In this document: one piece after another, positions 7,521 to 17,035 of the stretch | Layout: every line of letters begins with the position of its first letter | Position numbering within the stretch: position 1 is the first letter of the stretch | NCBI RefSeq assembly: GCF_003308995.1 | Contig: NZ_QFFJ01000002.1 | Location: 1,178,001-1,242,000 of the forward strand | Direction: 5' to 3' | Source of the DNA: Chitinophaga flava | GTDB lineage: Bacteria > Bacteroidota > Bacteroidia > Chitinophagales > Chitinophagaceae | Length of the DNA: 64,000 nucleotides | The notes under the pieces: model-generated | Databases searched by the model: none | Seen by the model: the letters and a program-made list of their open reading frames with translations, nothing else | Told to the model about the DNA's origin: nothing | Translations under genes and position numbers: made by a program

Positions 7521-8858
7521 TTACTGGATGACCAGTTTTACGGAGTCTGCCGCCAGCCGGTATTTCAGCCAACGTTGTACCCTTGTTTTTTCTGCCTGAT
7601 TTATTTTTCGGGTGAAGCCAGCCATTACTACCGTGATGGTATCCTGTGAGCTGCTGTCGGGACGCCGGAATATCATGTCGGAGGCTGCATAATACTGGCA
7701 GAATGGAAACAGGGCTTTAAATTCATTGGTAATGTCTGGCAGGGGCGGATGGACAGGAGTATTAGTAGTGGTGGTTTTCCGGCTGCTGTCCTGCCGGAAA
7801 ACATCTTCCAGAATACTGGCTTTGATCTGGGAAAAATCAACTTCCTGTTTAGTGTTCAGCCCTTGATATACCACCAACTGTGTTTGTTCCAGATGATACT
7901 GCCCCATTCTTTTGCGGATACGGCTGATGGCGGAATCTGCCAGCTCTGCGCCTATCAGCAGCAGGTTGATTTCCTTTTGCTGAGGGCGGTAGATAAAATT
8001 GCGGTTCACCACCTGTGTGTTGCTGAAATTAAATTCTTCTCTCACAAAATGTCGCGCATTGTTTTCGAAAATACTTTTATCTACAATGCGGTAAGCCAGG
8101 TAAATACTGGGCACAACAGTGATAATCGTAACGATCAGAATATACCGGGATACCTTTTGCTCATATCTTTTGTCTTCAAATCTTTTTTTTCTGAATTTGA
8201 GGAAACGTACGATGAGCAAGGTGCTGAGGCAGATGAAGATACTGTTGATAAAATAGAGGTAAAGGGCGCCTGCGAAATACAACAGGTTGCCCGAAGCCAG
8301 GCCGAAGCCGGCAGTACATAGTGGTGGCATCAGGGCAGTAGCGATGGCTACGCCGGGGATCACATTGCTTTTTTCCTGACGGGTGGCGCCCACTATACCT
8401 GCCAGTCCGCCCAGGAAGGCTATAAATACGTCCCACACCGAAGGAGTAGTACGGGCCAGCAACTCAGACTGCGCATCATGTAGTGGCGTGATCAGGAAAT
8501 AAAGAGTGGACGTGGCAATACTGATCATGGTAGCAATCAGCAGGTTACGGCTGCTTTTTTTCAGCAGATCAAAATCACTGATGCCGACACTCAGGCCGAT
8601 GCCCATAATAGGCCCCATCAGCGGCGATATCAGCATGGCACCGATGATAACAGCGGTGGAATTGACATTGAGCCCGATAGAGGCAATGAAGATGGCAAAA
8701 ATCAGGGTCCACAGATTGGCGCCCTTAAACTCCGAACTCTTGGTGATACCGATGATCACTTCCTCATCGTTGGCCTTATCAAGATAAAGATTAAATTGTC
8801 GTTGTACAGTGATACGGATCTTCCGCCACAGGCGGGATTCACGATGGCTTCTCTTCAT
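7521..8858 (-). CDS. DUF389 (TIGR00341-type) integral membrane protein
   Basis: A 445-residue protein. A cytoplasmic N-terminus (about 1-50) precedes the DUF389 membrane core with helices between roughly residues 50 and 240 (STAVIIGAMLISPLMGPIMG, then NVIPGVAIATALMPPLCTAG, the recurring glycine/proline-rich motifs of the family). A further hydrophobic helix near 240-260 leads to a C-terminal soluble domain of about 180 residues, which may lie outside the membrane. The function of DUF389 proteins is not settled. The ATG at 8858 is preferred over an in-frame TTG at 8885. It appears monocistronic. Confidence 0.8.
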   Translation of the reverse strand: MKRSHRESRLWRKIRITVQRQFNLYLDKANDEEVIIGITKSSEFKGANLWTLIFAIFIASIGLNVNSTAVIIGAMLISPLMGPIMGIGLSVGISDFDLLKKSSRNLLIATMISIATSTLYFLITPLHDAQSELLARTTPSVWDVFIAFLGGLAGIVGATRQEKSNVIPGVAIATALMPPLCTAGFGLASGNLLYFAGALYLYFINSIFICLSTLLIVRFLKFRKKRFEDKRYEQKVSRYILIVTIITVVPSIYLAYRIVDKSIFENNARHFVREEFNFSNTQVVNRNFIYRPQQKEINLLLIGAELADSAISRIRKRMGQYHLEQTQLVVYQGLNTKQEVDFSQIKASILEDVFRQDSSRKTTTTNTPVHPPLPDITNEFKALFPFCQYYAASDMIFRRPDSSSQDTITVVMAGFTRKINQAEKTRVQRWLKYRLAADSVKLVIQ

Positions 8859-8997
8859 AGCTGCAAAAATGTATTGGATTAACAACCGGGCGCCGGGTTT
8901 CGTTCACGTAAAGGTTGCTATCAGAAACAGATATATTTTATTACTTTAGGCAGATATTGAAATTTCCACGTAATCATCTTGCTAAATAACTTTTGAT

Positions 8998-9915
8998 ATG
9001 AACATTTCCAGAAGAAACTTTTTAGTAAAAGGAACACTTGCGCTGGCAGGTACCACGCTGCTGTCTAAGTCGATGTTGGCGGCTGCCGGCAAAAAGGAAG
9101 TGCTGGGTATACAGCTTTATTCTATCCGGGAAGATATGAAGAAAGACCCGCTGGGTACCCTCAAACAACTGGCTGCCATGGGCTATAAGCATGTGGAGCA
9201 TGCCAATTATGTGGACCGGAAGTTTTACGGTTACACCCCTACGGAGTTCAAGAAAGTGCTGGCCGATCTGGGACTTTCCATGCCCAGTGGCCATACCGTT
9301 ATGGGCCCTGCCCATTGGGATGCTGCCAAAAAAGACTTTACCGATGCCTGGAAATACACCGTGGAAGATGCCGCCACCGTAGGACAACGTTATGTGATCA
9401 GTCCCTGGCTGGACCAGAGCCTGCGTAAAAACTACGATGACTTCAAAGCCTACATGGATGTTTTCAACAAAAGCGGTGAGCTGTGTAAGAAGTCGGGTAT
9501 GAAGTTCGGTTACCACAACCACGATTTCGAATTCAGTCAGGAGCTGAACGGCAAAAAACTCTTCAACCTGATTCTGGAAAACACAGACCCTTCACTGGTA
9601 GCCCAGCAGCTGGACATCGGCAATATGTATCATGCCGGTGGTATTGCCCTGGACATCGTCCGCAAATACCCGGGCCGTTTTGAGCTGATGCATGTGAAGG
9701 ATGAAATCAAAACAGCCGGCAAAGGTGAGATGGGCGGAGGCTACGAAAGCACTGTTCTGGGCAAGGGCATCATCCCGGTGAAAGAGGTGATAGACCTGGG
9801 TAAAAAGTCCGGTGGTACCCGCTATTTCATCATAGAACAGGAGTCTTATCAGTCGCTCACCCCGCTGGAGGCGGTAAAGCAGGACCTGGCTGCCATGAAA
9901 AAATGGGGGTATTGA
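8998..9915 (+). CDS. Tat-exported sugar phosphate isomerase/epimerase-like TIM barrel
   Basis: A 305-residue protein. The N-terminus carries a twin-arginine signal (SRRNFLVKG at 4-12, hydrophobic stretch to about residue 30), so it is folded before export to the periplasm. The rest is an AP_endonuc_2/xylose-isomerase-like barrel with likely metal and substrate residues in YHNHDFEF, QLDIGN, MHVKDE and IIEQESY. Bacteroidota encode many such exported proteins, probably acting on oxidised or unusual sugars; the substrate here is unknown. It stands alone between DUF389 and a DegT aminotransferase. Confidence 0.82.
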   Translation: MNISRRNFLVKGTLALAGTTLLSKSMLAAAGKKEVLGIQLYSIREDMKKDPLGTLKQLAAMGYKHVEHANYVDRKFYGYTPTEFKKVLADLGLSMPSGHTVMGPAHWDAAKKDFTDAWKYTVEDAATVGQRYVISPWLDQSLRKNYDDFKAYMDVFNKSGELCKKSGMKFGYHNHDFEFSQELNGKKLFNLILENTDPSLVAQQLDIGNMYHAGGIALDIVRKYPGRFELMHVKDEIKTAGKGEMGGGYESTVLGKGIIPVKEVIDLGKKSGGTRYFIIEQESYQSLTPLEAVKQDLAAMKKWGY

Positions 9916-9972
9916 TTACGGAAAGGACTGTTACCAATGGTACTTTTACCCCAAAGGTAAATTATAAAAAAC

Positions 9973-10003
9973 TTGTATACCTTTCCGGACAACAGTACCT
10001 TTG
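9973..10003 (+). promoter_or_regulatory. Bacteroidota-type promoter of the DegT aminotransferase gene
   Basis: A TTG at 9973-9975 and an exact -7 box TACCTTTG (TAnnTTTG) at 9996-10003 are separated by 20 bases, the spacing of primary sigma promoters in this phylum. Transcription would begin near 10010, giving a leader of about 70 bases. Confidence 0.6.
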
Positions 10004-10078
10004 GTACTTTGCAACAGTGGTACGCTGTGCCGCTTACATGTTGAATGGTATTAAACAGTCTTTATTAAAAATTGATCA

Positions 10079-11161
10079 ATGATTAACGTGGCAAAGCCGA
10101 ACCTACCACCTTTAGATAAGTACGTAGAGCTGTTAAAAGGCATTTGGGACCGTAACTGGCTAACCAACAACGGCCCGCTGGTAAATGAACTGGAGCTTCG
10201 GTTAAAGGAATACCTGGACGTAAAACACTTATTGCTCCTTAGTAATGGTACCGTAGCCATACAACTGGCGCTTAAAGCGCTGGGACTTACTACGGGAGAA
10301 GTGATTACCACTCCTTTTTCTTTTGTTGCCACCACTTCCAGTATCGTCTGGGAAGGCCTGACACCGGTGTTTGCGGATATTGATCCACATACGTTAAATA
10401 TTTCACCGGCTGCTATTGAATCTAAAATAACCGCTGATACCGTGGCTATCCTGGCTACGCACGTATACGGCAATCCCTGCGATATTGAAGCGATTGAACA
10501 GATTGCCCGCAAACATCAGCTGAAAGTGATATATGATGCCGCCCACTGCTTCGGGTCAAAATACAACAACCGTTCTGTCTTCGACTACGGCGATATCAGT
10601 ACCACGAGCTTTCATGCTACTAAAGTTTTCCATACCATAGAAGGCGGCGCTGTATTCACCCAATCTGCCGAACTGCTCAAAACACTGGCGTACATGCGTA
10701 ACTTCGGTTATGATGGGCCGGAAGATTTTGCCTGTGTAGGCATCAATGCTAAGAACTCTGAATTTCATGCGGCCATGGGCCTGCTTATCCTCGACCAGGC
10801 AGATGCCAACCTCGAAGAACGGATAAAGATATCTGAACGATATGATCAGAAATTAAAAGGACTCAATGTACAGCATGTACGTATACAGTCCGGTGCTACT
10901 TTTAACTACGCCTATTATCCTGTTATTTTCCAGGATGAAGCAGCGCTGTTGAAGGCTGTAAAAATGCTGAATGACAACTGGATTTATCCAAGAAGATATT
11001 TTTATCCTTCCCTGAGCAAACTCAGGTATGTACAGCCACATGAGTGTCCGGTGAGTGAAGATATCAGTAGAAGAGTATTGTGCCTGCCTTTGTACACGGG
11101 CATTAAGGATGTAGAGGTAGACCTGATCTGCCGGCTGCTGCTGCGTGCCCAGAATAACTAA
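10079..11161 (+). CDS. DegT/DnrJ/EryC1/StrS family sugar aminotransferase
   Basis: A 360-residue PLP-dependent enzyme. The N-terminus (NVAKPNLPPLDKYVELL) and NGTVAIQLALKALG are typical of nucleotide-sugar aminotransferases. The Schiff-base lysine lies in SFHATKVFHTIEGG near residue 183, and the PLP-contacting aspartate in IYDAAHCFGS near 155. It should transfer an amino group to a keto-sugar nucleotide for a surface glycan (VioA/FdtB-like reactions are possibilities). No other glycan genes lie beside it, which is unusual for this family, so the sugar cannot be assigned. It has its own promoter at 9973 and a terminator at 11180. Confidence 0.88.
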   Translation: MINVAKPNLPPLDKYVELLKGIWDRNWLTNNGPLVNELELRLKEYLDVKHLLLLSNGTVAIQLALKALGLTTGEVITTPFSFVATTSSIVWEGLTPVFADIDPHTLNISPAAIESKITADTVAILATHVYGNPCDIEAIEQIARKHQLKVIYDAAHCFGSKYNNRSVFDYGDISTTSFHATKVFHTIEGGAVFTQSAELLKTLAYMRNFGYDGPEDFACVGINAKNSEFHAAMGLLILDQADANLEERIKISERYDQKLKGLNVQHVRIQSGATFNYAYYPVIFQDEAALLKAVKMLNDNWIYPRRYFYPSLSKLRYVQPHECPVSEDISRRVLCLPLYTGIKDVEVDLICRLLLRAQNN

Positions 11162-11179
11162 AACAGTTCAGGTATACTA

Positions 11180-11222
11180 AAAAGATAAGGGCCTTCCGGT
11201 ATCGGAAGGCCCTTATCTTTTT
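11180..11222. terminator. Bidirectional intrinsic terminator
   Basis: A perfect 15-bp stem (11184-11198 with 11203-11217) with loop GTAT, flanked by AAAA on the left and TTTTT on the right. It separates the convergent aminotransferase and VOC genes and can stop transcription from both sides. Confidence 0.9.
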
Positions 11223-11228
11223 ATTTTA

Positions 11229-11660
11229 TTAACCGTTGCGGCCGGCATCATAACTGATCATCCACTGTATGCCAAACTTGTCTGTCAGCATTCCGAAATA
11301 GGAGCCCCAGAACATTTTAGCCATGGGCATGGAGGCTCTGCCGCCGGCAGAAAGCCCCTGGTACAGACGGTCTGCATCCGCTTCACTATCCGCGCCAACA
11401 GAGATGGAGAAATTGGTGCCTTGCACTACCTTGCCATATTGGGCAGGGGTGTCGCTACCCATCAGCATAGAGCCGTTGCCGATAGGCAGTGCGATATGCT
11501 GAAGTTTGTTTTTCTCTGCTTCAGGTGGAGCGTAATGATCCGGTGTGCTGTCGAAACGCATCACCACAGCGAATTCACCACCAAAAACAGATTTGTAGAA
11601 ATTGAAGGCTTCTTCGCAATTGTCGTTAAATGTTAAGTAAGGATTTAATACGGATGCCAT
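11229..11660 (-). CDS. VOC family protein (PhnB-like, glyoxalase/bleomycin-resistance fold)
   Basis: A 143-residue protein with the PhnB-type layout: LNPYLTFNDNCEEAFNFYKSVFGGEF at the N-terminus and FWGSYFGMLTDKFGIQWMISYD at the C-terminus. It has the paired beta-alpha-beta-beta-beta modules of the vicinal oxygen chelate fold and is cytoplasmic. Family members are often of unknown substrate; the metal ligands normally expected are not clearly conserved, so catalysis is uncertain. It is transcribed leftward on its own. Confidence 0.85.
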   Translation of the reverse strand: MASVLNPYLTFNDNCEEAFNFYKSVFGGEFAVVMRFDSTPDHYAPPEAEKNKLQHIALPIGNGSMLMGSDTPAQYGKVVQGTNFSISVGADSEADADRLYQGLSAGGRASMPMAKMFWGSYFGMLTDKFGIQWMISYDAGRNG

Positions 11661-11776
11661 GATATTTATTTTTTTTTAAGGTCAAACGAATGAATAACAA
11701 ATCTACGTGTAATAAAGTTCCGGATATAGGGTGAATCCTGACATTTCAAGGGGTGGATTCCGACAGTTTTATTTTT

Positions 11777-12346
11777 TTATTTGTGCAGAGAAATCAACAG
11801 CAGGAGCAGGATACCTTCCCTCAATCTTTTTAAGGCCTTGCGCATATGTTGTTCTACGGTATTAACGGAGATGCCCAGTGTATCTGCAATTTCGTGGTTG
11901 GACATATGTTTGTTGCGGCTCAGGAGGAAAACGGTGCGGCATTGTGCAGGCAGTGCCTGTATTTGCTGGCTCAGGGTTTTGAGGAGATCGGTCTGATAAA
12001 GCTGATGCGAAGCGTCTTCTGTAATGGAAGGCTGTTGTTGTGCGGCGAGTGTGGTATGTTGTTCGCGTACCAACACCTTACGGAAATGATCATACGTTTT
12101 ATGCCGTAATATCACTTGCAGATAAGCAGCGATATTGTCCAGCTGATATTCCCTTTTATAGTAGAACGCCAGTAAGCTCTCCTGTGCCAGCTCTTCGGCG
12201 AGGTATTGATCTTTTACTTTCTGGTAGGCCGTTACAACCAGCTGTGGAAAATATTTGCGGTACAGGCAGGCAAACGCTGTTTCATCACCTTCCCTCCAAA
12301 GTGATAATAATGATTGGTCGTCGGTATGCGTGCTGTGATGATTCAA
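11777..12346 (-). CDS. RNA polymerase ECF sigma factor (sigma-70 family), FecR-linked
   Basis: An ECF sigma factor of about 189 residues with region 2 (LLSLWREGDETAFACLYRKY, then LAEELAQESLLAFY) and region 4 (LPAQCRTVFLLSRNKHMSNH, then SVNTVEQHMRKALKRLRE). It is divergent from FecR-SusC-SusD and should transcribe that operon when released by FecR. The start is uncertain. The frame is open to an ATG at 12454, but that version would run through the repeated element at 12406-12436 and add a non-conserved N-terminus. A TTG at 12346 gives the normal family length (MNHHSTHTDDQSLL). Confidence 0.88.
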   Translation of the reverse strand: MNHHSTHTDDQSLLSLWREGDETAFACLYRKYFPQLVVTAYQKVKDQYLAEELAQESLLAFYYKREYQLDNIAAYLQVILRHKTYDHFRKVLVREQHTTLAAQQQPSITEDASHQLYQTDLLKTLSQQIQALPAQCRTVFLLSRNKHMSNHEIADTLGISVNTVEQHMRKALKRLREGILLLLLISLHK

Positions 12347-12405
12347 GATAATACTCCGCAGTGGTCGGGATAAAGATATAATCTTTTGCAAAAAAATTAC
12401 CGGCG

Positions 12406-12436
12406 AAAAAAAATATTCCATCGGAGTAACGGTGAG
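12406..12436 (+). promoter_or_regulatory. fecR-upstream element, distal copy
   Basis: An A-rich run then ATTCCATC and the core GGAGTAACGGTGAGG (12423-12437). It repeats, in the same orientation, the element at 12482-12513 and resembles the one upstream of the second fecR gene at 36463-36500. It is probably a recognition site for the cognate ECF sigma factor or another regulator. Confidence 0.4.
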
Positions 12437-12481
12437 GCAGTTGAGATACGTCATACCCTGGTGATTCGGTTCTATTAGAAT

Positions 12482-12513
12482 AAAAAATATTTATCAAAGG
12501 AGTAACGGTAACG
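12482..12513 (+). promoter_or_regulatory. fecR-upstream element, proximal copy
   Basis: AAAAAATATTTATC followed by core GGAGTAACGGTAACG (12499-12513), ending 23 bases before the fecR start codon. The same layout precedes the second fecR gene on the minus strand (core GGGATAACGGTAACG at 36467-36481). Confidence 0.45.
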
Positions 12514-12536
12514 CTTCGCAGCATCGTCATTACAAT

Positions 12537-13523
12537 ATGCAAAGGGAAGAACTTCATCAATTACTGGAGAAATTTCATGCCGGCCAATGTACTGACGCTG
12601 AACTGGAAGCATTGCAGCAATGGTACGACGGCCTGGGAGAAACGCCACAGACGCCCTATTGGGACGTGATGGATGAAGCTTACCTGCGTGATAAATATGC
12701 CGATTTTCAGCAGCGCTCATCGCTCCGGCCGGTGAAAAGCCGTTATCGTATATGGAAGCGCGTTACTGCCGCCGCCGCCGTACTCGCCGGGATCATGCTG
12801 CTGTCAAGATATTTGCATCCATTGTCTGTAAAGGTGATCCCACCTGCCGTCACCGGGATACATAGCCGTGCCGTAAAAGCGCCGGGTCCCGGCGAGGCAG
12901 TAACATACGACCGGCATCTGATATTGCCGGACAGTTCTATTGTATTGTTACGTGCCGGCAGTACGCTGCAGCTGGCTCCGTCTTTTAACGAGACAGACCG
13001 TCTGCTGATATTGCAGGGAGAAGCTTATTTTGATGTAAAACAAAATGCCCGCAAGCCATTTATGATACGTTGTGCCAACGTATGTACCTATGTGCTGGGA
13101 ACAGCCTTCAATATCAAGGCAGATGCCGATTCCAGGCGTGTAGTGATCACCGTTGCCAGCGGTAAAGTAAGAGTGGAAAAGGAAAATAAAACCATGGCCG
13201 TGCTCACACAAAACCAGGAACTGGTATGTGGTGCTCAGCAACCGGCCGCTGCCAGCCATGTGAATGTAGCGCCTAAAGTAGAGTGGATGGCGAAAGACCT
13301 GATGTTTAATGAAACAAGCCTGGAAACCATCTGTAACCGGCTATCTGCCCGTTATCAGAAGCAATTCGTTTTCAGCCGGCAAGTCAATAAAGAAAAACGT
13401 ATCACCATTACCGATACATTCTACGGTACAGAATCACTAAACGATATACTGGATATCGTCTGTACTACCCTTGGATATACCTATTCTGTTGCAGGAAATA
13501 CTGTAACAATTACGATGCTATAA
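12537..13523 (+). CDS. FecR-family anti-sigma regulator
   Basis: A 328-residue inner-membrane protein. A cytoplasmic anti-sigma N-terminus (about 1-75) is followed by one transmembrane helix (about 80-96, VTAAAAVLAGIMLLSRYL), the periplasmic FecR domain (about 120-235, with YDRHLILPDSSIVLLRAGS and GEAYFDVKQNARKPF) and a C-terminal DUF4974/STN-like part (about 255-327, MFNETSLETICNRLSARY). It relays the state of the TonB transporter SusC to the divergent sigma factor. It is the first gene of the fecR-susC-susD-tlpA operon. Confidence 0.92.
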   Translation: MQREELHQLLEKFHAGQCTDAELEALQQWYDGLGETPQTPYWDVMDEAYLRDKYADFQQRSSLRPVKSRYRIWKRVTAAAAVLAGIMLLSRYLHPLSVKVIPPAVTGIHSRAVKAPGPGEAVTYDRHLILPDSSIVLLRAGSTLQLAPSFNETDRLLILQGEAYFDVKQNARKPFMIRCANVCTYVLGTAFNIKADADSRRVVITVASGKVRVEKENKTMAVLTQNQELVCGAQQPAAASHVNVAPKVEWMAKDLMFNETSLETICNRLSARYQKQFVFSRQVNKEKRITITDTFYGTESLNDILDIVCTTLGYTYSVAGNTVTITML

Positions 13524-13567
13524 TCATCCGTATCACGGAATTCAAAAATCAACCAAGCCTTATTATC

Positions 13568-16500
13568 ATGAGGAGAGTATGCCTGTTGCTATTATTTGCC
13601 ATGCATGTACACCTGGGGTATGCCCAGATCTTACAGAAAACCGTCAGCCTGTCGTTACAGCACCAGCCCCTGTCAGTTATGCTGACGGAAGCGGGCCGGC
13701 AGGCCGGTTGCAAAATCTCATTTCCGGCAGACGAAGTAGCTGTCTGGACAGACCTTTCCATCTCCTGTAACAGCAAACCGTTGGGAGAAGTGCTTTCACA
13801 GCTGTTGCAAAATACAGGACTGGATTACAAAGCATTACCCAATGCGGTCGTCATCTTTCACAAGCCCCAACCGGCGAGGTCGCAGGAACCTGCTGTCAAC
13901 CTGCTGGGGGTGGTAAGAAATGAACAGGGAGCCCCTTTGCCTTATGTGACCATCGCTGTAGGCACCAACGGTGTAATGACCAACAGCAGCGGTTCCTATT
14001 CATTACTGCATATCGCACCCAAAGCCACTGTCAGAATTTCCTGCATAGGCTACGAGCCACAAACCATTGTGGCCGAAGTGCTGGCCGGTATGAAAGAAGT
14101 AGTGCTGAAATTCGGTCGTCATAACCTCGGCATGGTGGAAGTCAGTACGGCCTATCAGCGTATCCGCCCGGAACAAAGCACCGGCGCTATCTCCGCCATC
14201 GGCACCAAAGAATATGAAACACGTATCAGCACTGATTTCCTTTCCGGTATCCAAAACAAACTACCAGGTGTGCTGATCAATAATGATATGAAGTTTGAAG
14301 GTAACTCCCTCTTTCAGGTCAGAGGCCTGTCTACCATCTCGGCCAATAAACAGCCGCTCATTGTGGTGGATGGTTATCCTACAGAACTGACTCTCGATGC
14401 GATCAACCCTAATGAAATCAAATCCGTTACGGTGCTGAAAGATGCTGCTTCCGCCACTATCTACGGGGTACGTGCGTCCAACGGGGTAGTGATCATCGAG
14501 CGTAAACAGGCGGAGATAGGACGTACCCGCTTTGCTTTTCGTACTACCCTGGGCGTTACCGGCAAGGAAAATTACAGCACTTACCGTCTTGCTCCCAGCA
14601 ATACCACCCTTAATTACCTGCGGGATACCTATAAAGACGGAACAGACCTGCCGGTAGACTGGACCCGCTACAGAACTTCATACAGCTACTACCAGCCTGG
14701 TTTTGATATCCTGCTCGACAGAAAAGAAGGCACCATCACAGCGGAACAGATGGCAGCACGTTTTGATGCACTGGGTGATTACAACAACGCCGCCGAGTAC
14801 AGCCGCCTGTTTCTGCGTAGCGCCCTCAATCAGCAATACGACCTCAATATATCCGGTGGTACACAACAGGCCACTTATTATGTATCGGCCAACTATACCG
14901 GCAACCGGCTTTCAAAAATGAATAATGATGACAGCCGCTTTTTACTGTCAGGCCGTGCCAACTACCGTTTCAATAAACGCCTCTCCCTGGAACTGACCAC
15001 CGATTACCTGGAAACCAAATCCAATGTGGCGCCGGTACCGGATTTTATGAATGTATACGGGTATGAACGTTTTCAAGATAAAAATGGCAATCCGCTGCCC
15101 ATCTTCGATGGTTCCAATATGAACCCGGTTTTTAATGATACCATCATCAAAAAAGGATTGTACGACAACCTGCGGTATCCGCTGGTAGACATGAATGAAA
15201 TCAGCGACCGCAATAAAACCGTCAGCAACAAGGTGATCGCCAATTTCAACTATCATATCGGACATGGTTTCAACTTCAGGTTTGGCGGCATATACGAAAA
15301 TTCCCGGGCCGATCTGACGCACTACGCCAGCGAAAAATCATCGGAAGCCCGTCAGTATGTTAACCGCTATGCGGAACAAACAGATAAAGGCATTCTCTTC
15401 AATATACCCAAGGGTGGTTATATCAACCAGAAAAATACCAGCGCGCTCAGTTATACTGTACGGGCACAACTGGACTACAATAAAATTATTCATGACCAGC
15501 ATTCCTTCAACGTTATACTGGGTGCTGAAACCCGCAAGGTGACTACATCTGCCAGTGTCAGTTCTACTTTCGGCTACAACGATCAAACGTTGCTGCAACA
15601 ACCGGTGGATTATAACAAAATACTCACCGGCTCATGGGTATCACAGTTTGCCTATGGTAATCCTGCACTCAGATTCGAAAATCTTTTTTCGAAAGCGTAT
15701 CAGGATGACCGTTATATCTCCGGTTATTTTAACGGTGTATATTCTTTCAGAGGCAGGTATTCCCTTTCAGGAAGTGTGCGTATAGATCAGTCCAACCTCT
15801 TCGGTACAGATCCTAAATACCGTTATAAACCGCTTTGGTCGGTAGGCGGCGCCTGGAACATAGACCAGGAGAACTTCATGAAAAATGTTAACTGGCTGGA
15901 TGCCCTGAAGCTGCGCGTAGCTTATGGTATCAACGGTAACACTTCCAAAGCAAGTATTCCGCAGATTGTAGCCACGTATGCCTCCAATCTTCGTACTTCA
16001 CCTGCTTCTGTAGCCCTTAACCTGGGATCGATGGAGAATACAGCCCTGCGTTGGGAAGAAACCAGCAACCTCAATATGGGAATGGATTTCAGAGTGGTGG
16101 GTAGCGTATATGGCAGCATTGATTATTACACCCGCAAAAGTAAGGACCTGCTCGCCGATGCACAGCTGGACCCTACCAAAGGTGCCAGCAGCGCCAAACT
16201 GAATGCCGCATCTATCAGCAACAGTGGCGTGGAACTGAATCTGCATGCCGACTGGATTACCCGCAAACGTTTTAACTGGAATACCGGCATTGCGTTGTCA
16301 CGTAATATCAACAAGGTATTGGCGCTGTATGTCAATAACAAACAACAGTCCTATCAATATATCGGTAATAACTATGTGGTGGACTACCCGGTGGGCGCGG
16401 TGTTCAGCTACCGTTATGCCGGTCTTGATACGAATGGTTTGCCGCAGATATACGGTATAGACGGCAAGCGGAAGAATCCTGGTTATGGTGCGCTGGATGA

Positions 16501-17017
16501 AGGTCTCAGCGACCTGGAATATCAGGGGGCAGGTATGCCAGTTATTACTGCAGGTATCAGCAACAGAATTGACATCGGTAATTTTTATGTGTACTGCATG
16601 GTGGATTACTACGGTGGTTTTAAAACCCGGATACCAGCGCCTTCTACCGGTTCCACCCGCCCGCTGGCCGGCACAGAAAACTATTTCCGCCAGAAAGGGG
16701 ATGAACAGAAAACAGATGTGATGGGCCTCTATCCTTACTGGTTGTATAATGCCTATCATGGTTATGTGTATAACTATTCTGATATACGGGTGGTGAATGG
16801 GGCTTACCTTGTATTGCGTGATATCACGGTGTCTTATAATTTCAGGAATGCAGCGGTTATCCGGCGTATTGGCTTTACCAACTTTGAAGTGAAGGCGCAG
16901 GCCTCCAACCTGATGACCATCGGTCTCAATAAATACAACTATAGTATGGCCACCGGCAGTTATGCCAGAAGACACCTGGTGCCTACCTTTACTATCGGCC
17001 TGTTCACCAATTTCTAA
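13568..17017 (+). CDS. SusC/RagA-type TonB-linked outer membrane transporter with STN domain
   Basis: 1149 residues. The signal peptide (MRRVCLLLLFAMHVHLGYAQ) is followed by an STN signalling domain (about 25-95), a carboxypeptidase-regulatory-like repeat (about 112-195), a plug domain (about 205-310, PLIVVDGYPTELTLDAINPN, then DAASATIYGVRASNG) and a 22-strand-type beta barrel ending in an aromatic residue (GLFTNF). It imports an oligomeric nutrient bound by the SusD partner. The N-terminal STN domain fits contact with the upstream FecR, so it should induce its own operon through the sigma factor. Confidence 0.93.
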   Translation: MRRVCLLLLFAMHVHLGYAQILQKTVSLSLQHQPLSVMLTEAGRQAGCKISFPADEVAVWTDLSISCNSKPLGEVLSQLLQNTGLDYKALPNAVVIFHKPQPARSQEPAVNLLGVVRNEQGAPLPYVTIAVGTNGVMTNSSGSYSLLHIAPKATVRISCIGYEPQTIVAEVLAGMKEVVLKFGRHNLGMVEVSTAYQRIRPEQSTGAISAIGTKEYETRISTDFLSGIQNKLPGVLINNDMKFEGNSLFQVRGLSTISANKQPLIVVDGYPTELTLDAINPNEIKSVTVLKDAASATIYGVRASNGVVIIERKQAEIGRTRFAFRTTLGVTGKENYSTYRLAPSNTTLNYLRDTYKDGTDLPVDWTRYRTSYSYYQPGFDILLDRKEGTITAEQMAARFDALGDYNNAAEYSRLFLRSALNQQYDLNISGGTQQATYYVSANYTGNRLSKMNNDDSRFLLSGRANYRFNKRLSLELTTDYLETKSNVAPVPDFMNVYGYERFQDKNGNPLPIFDGSNMNPVFNDTIIKKGLYDNLRYPLVDMNEISDRNKTVSNKVIANFNYHIGHGFNFRFGGIYENSRADLTHYASEKSSEARQYVNRYAEQTDKGILFNIPKGGYINQKNTSALSYTVRAQLDYNKIIHDQHSFNVILGAETRKVTTSASVSSTFGYNDQTLLQQPVDYNKILTGSWVSQFAYGNPALRFENLFSKAYQDDRYISGYFNGVYSFRGRYSLSGSVRIDQSNLFGTDPKYRYKPLWSVGGAWNIDQENFMKNVNWLDALKLRVAYGINGNTSKASIPQIVATYASNLRTSPASVALNLGSMENTALRWEETSNLNMGMDFRVVGSVYGSIDYYTRKSKDLLADAQLDPTKGASSAKLNAASISNSGVELNLHADWITRKRFNWNTGIALSRNINKVLALYVNNKQQSYQYIGNNYVVDYPVGAVFSYRYAGLDTNGLPQIYGIDGKRKNPGYGALDEGLSDLEYQGAGMPVITAGISNRIDIGNFYVYCMVDYYGGFKTRIPAPSTGSTRPLAGTENYFRQKGDEQKTDVMGLYPYWLYNAYHGYVYNYSDIRVVNGAYLVLRDITVSYNFRNAAVIRRIGFTNFEVKAQASNLMTIGLNKYNYSMATGSYARRHLVPTFTIGLFTNF

Positions 17018-17035
17018 AGCATTAACAGCAAGAAC

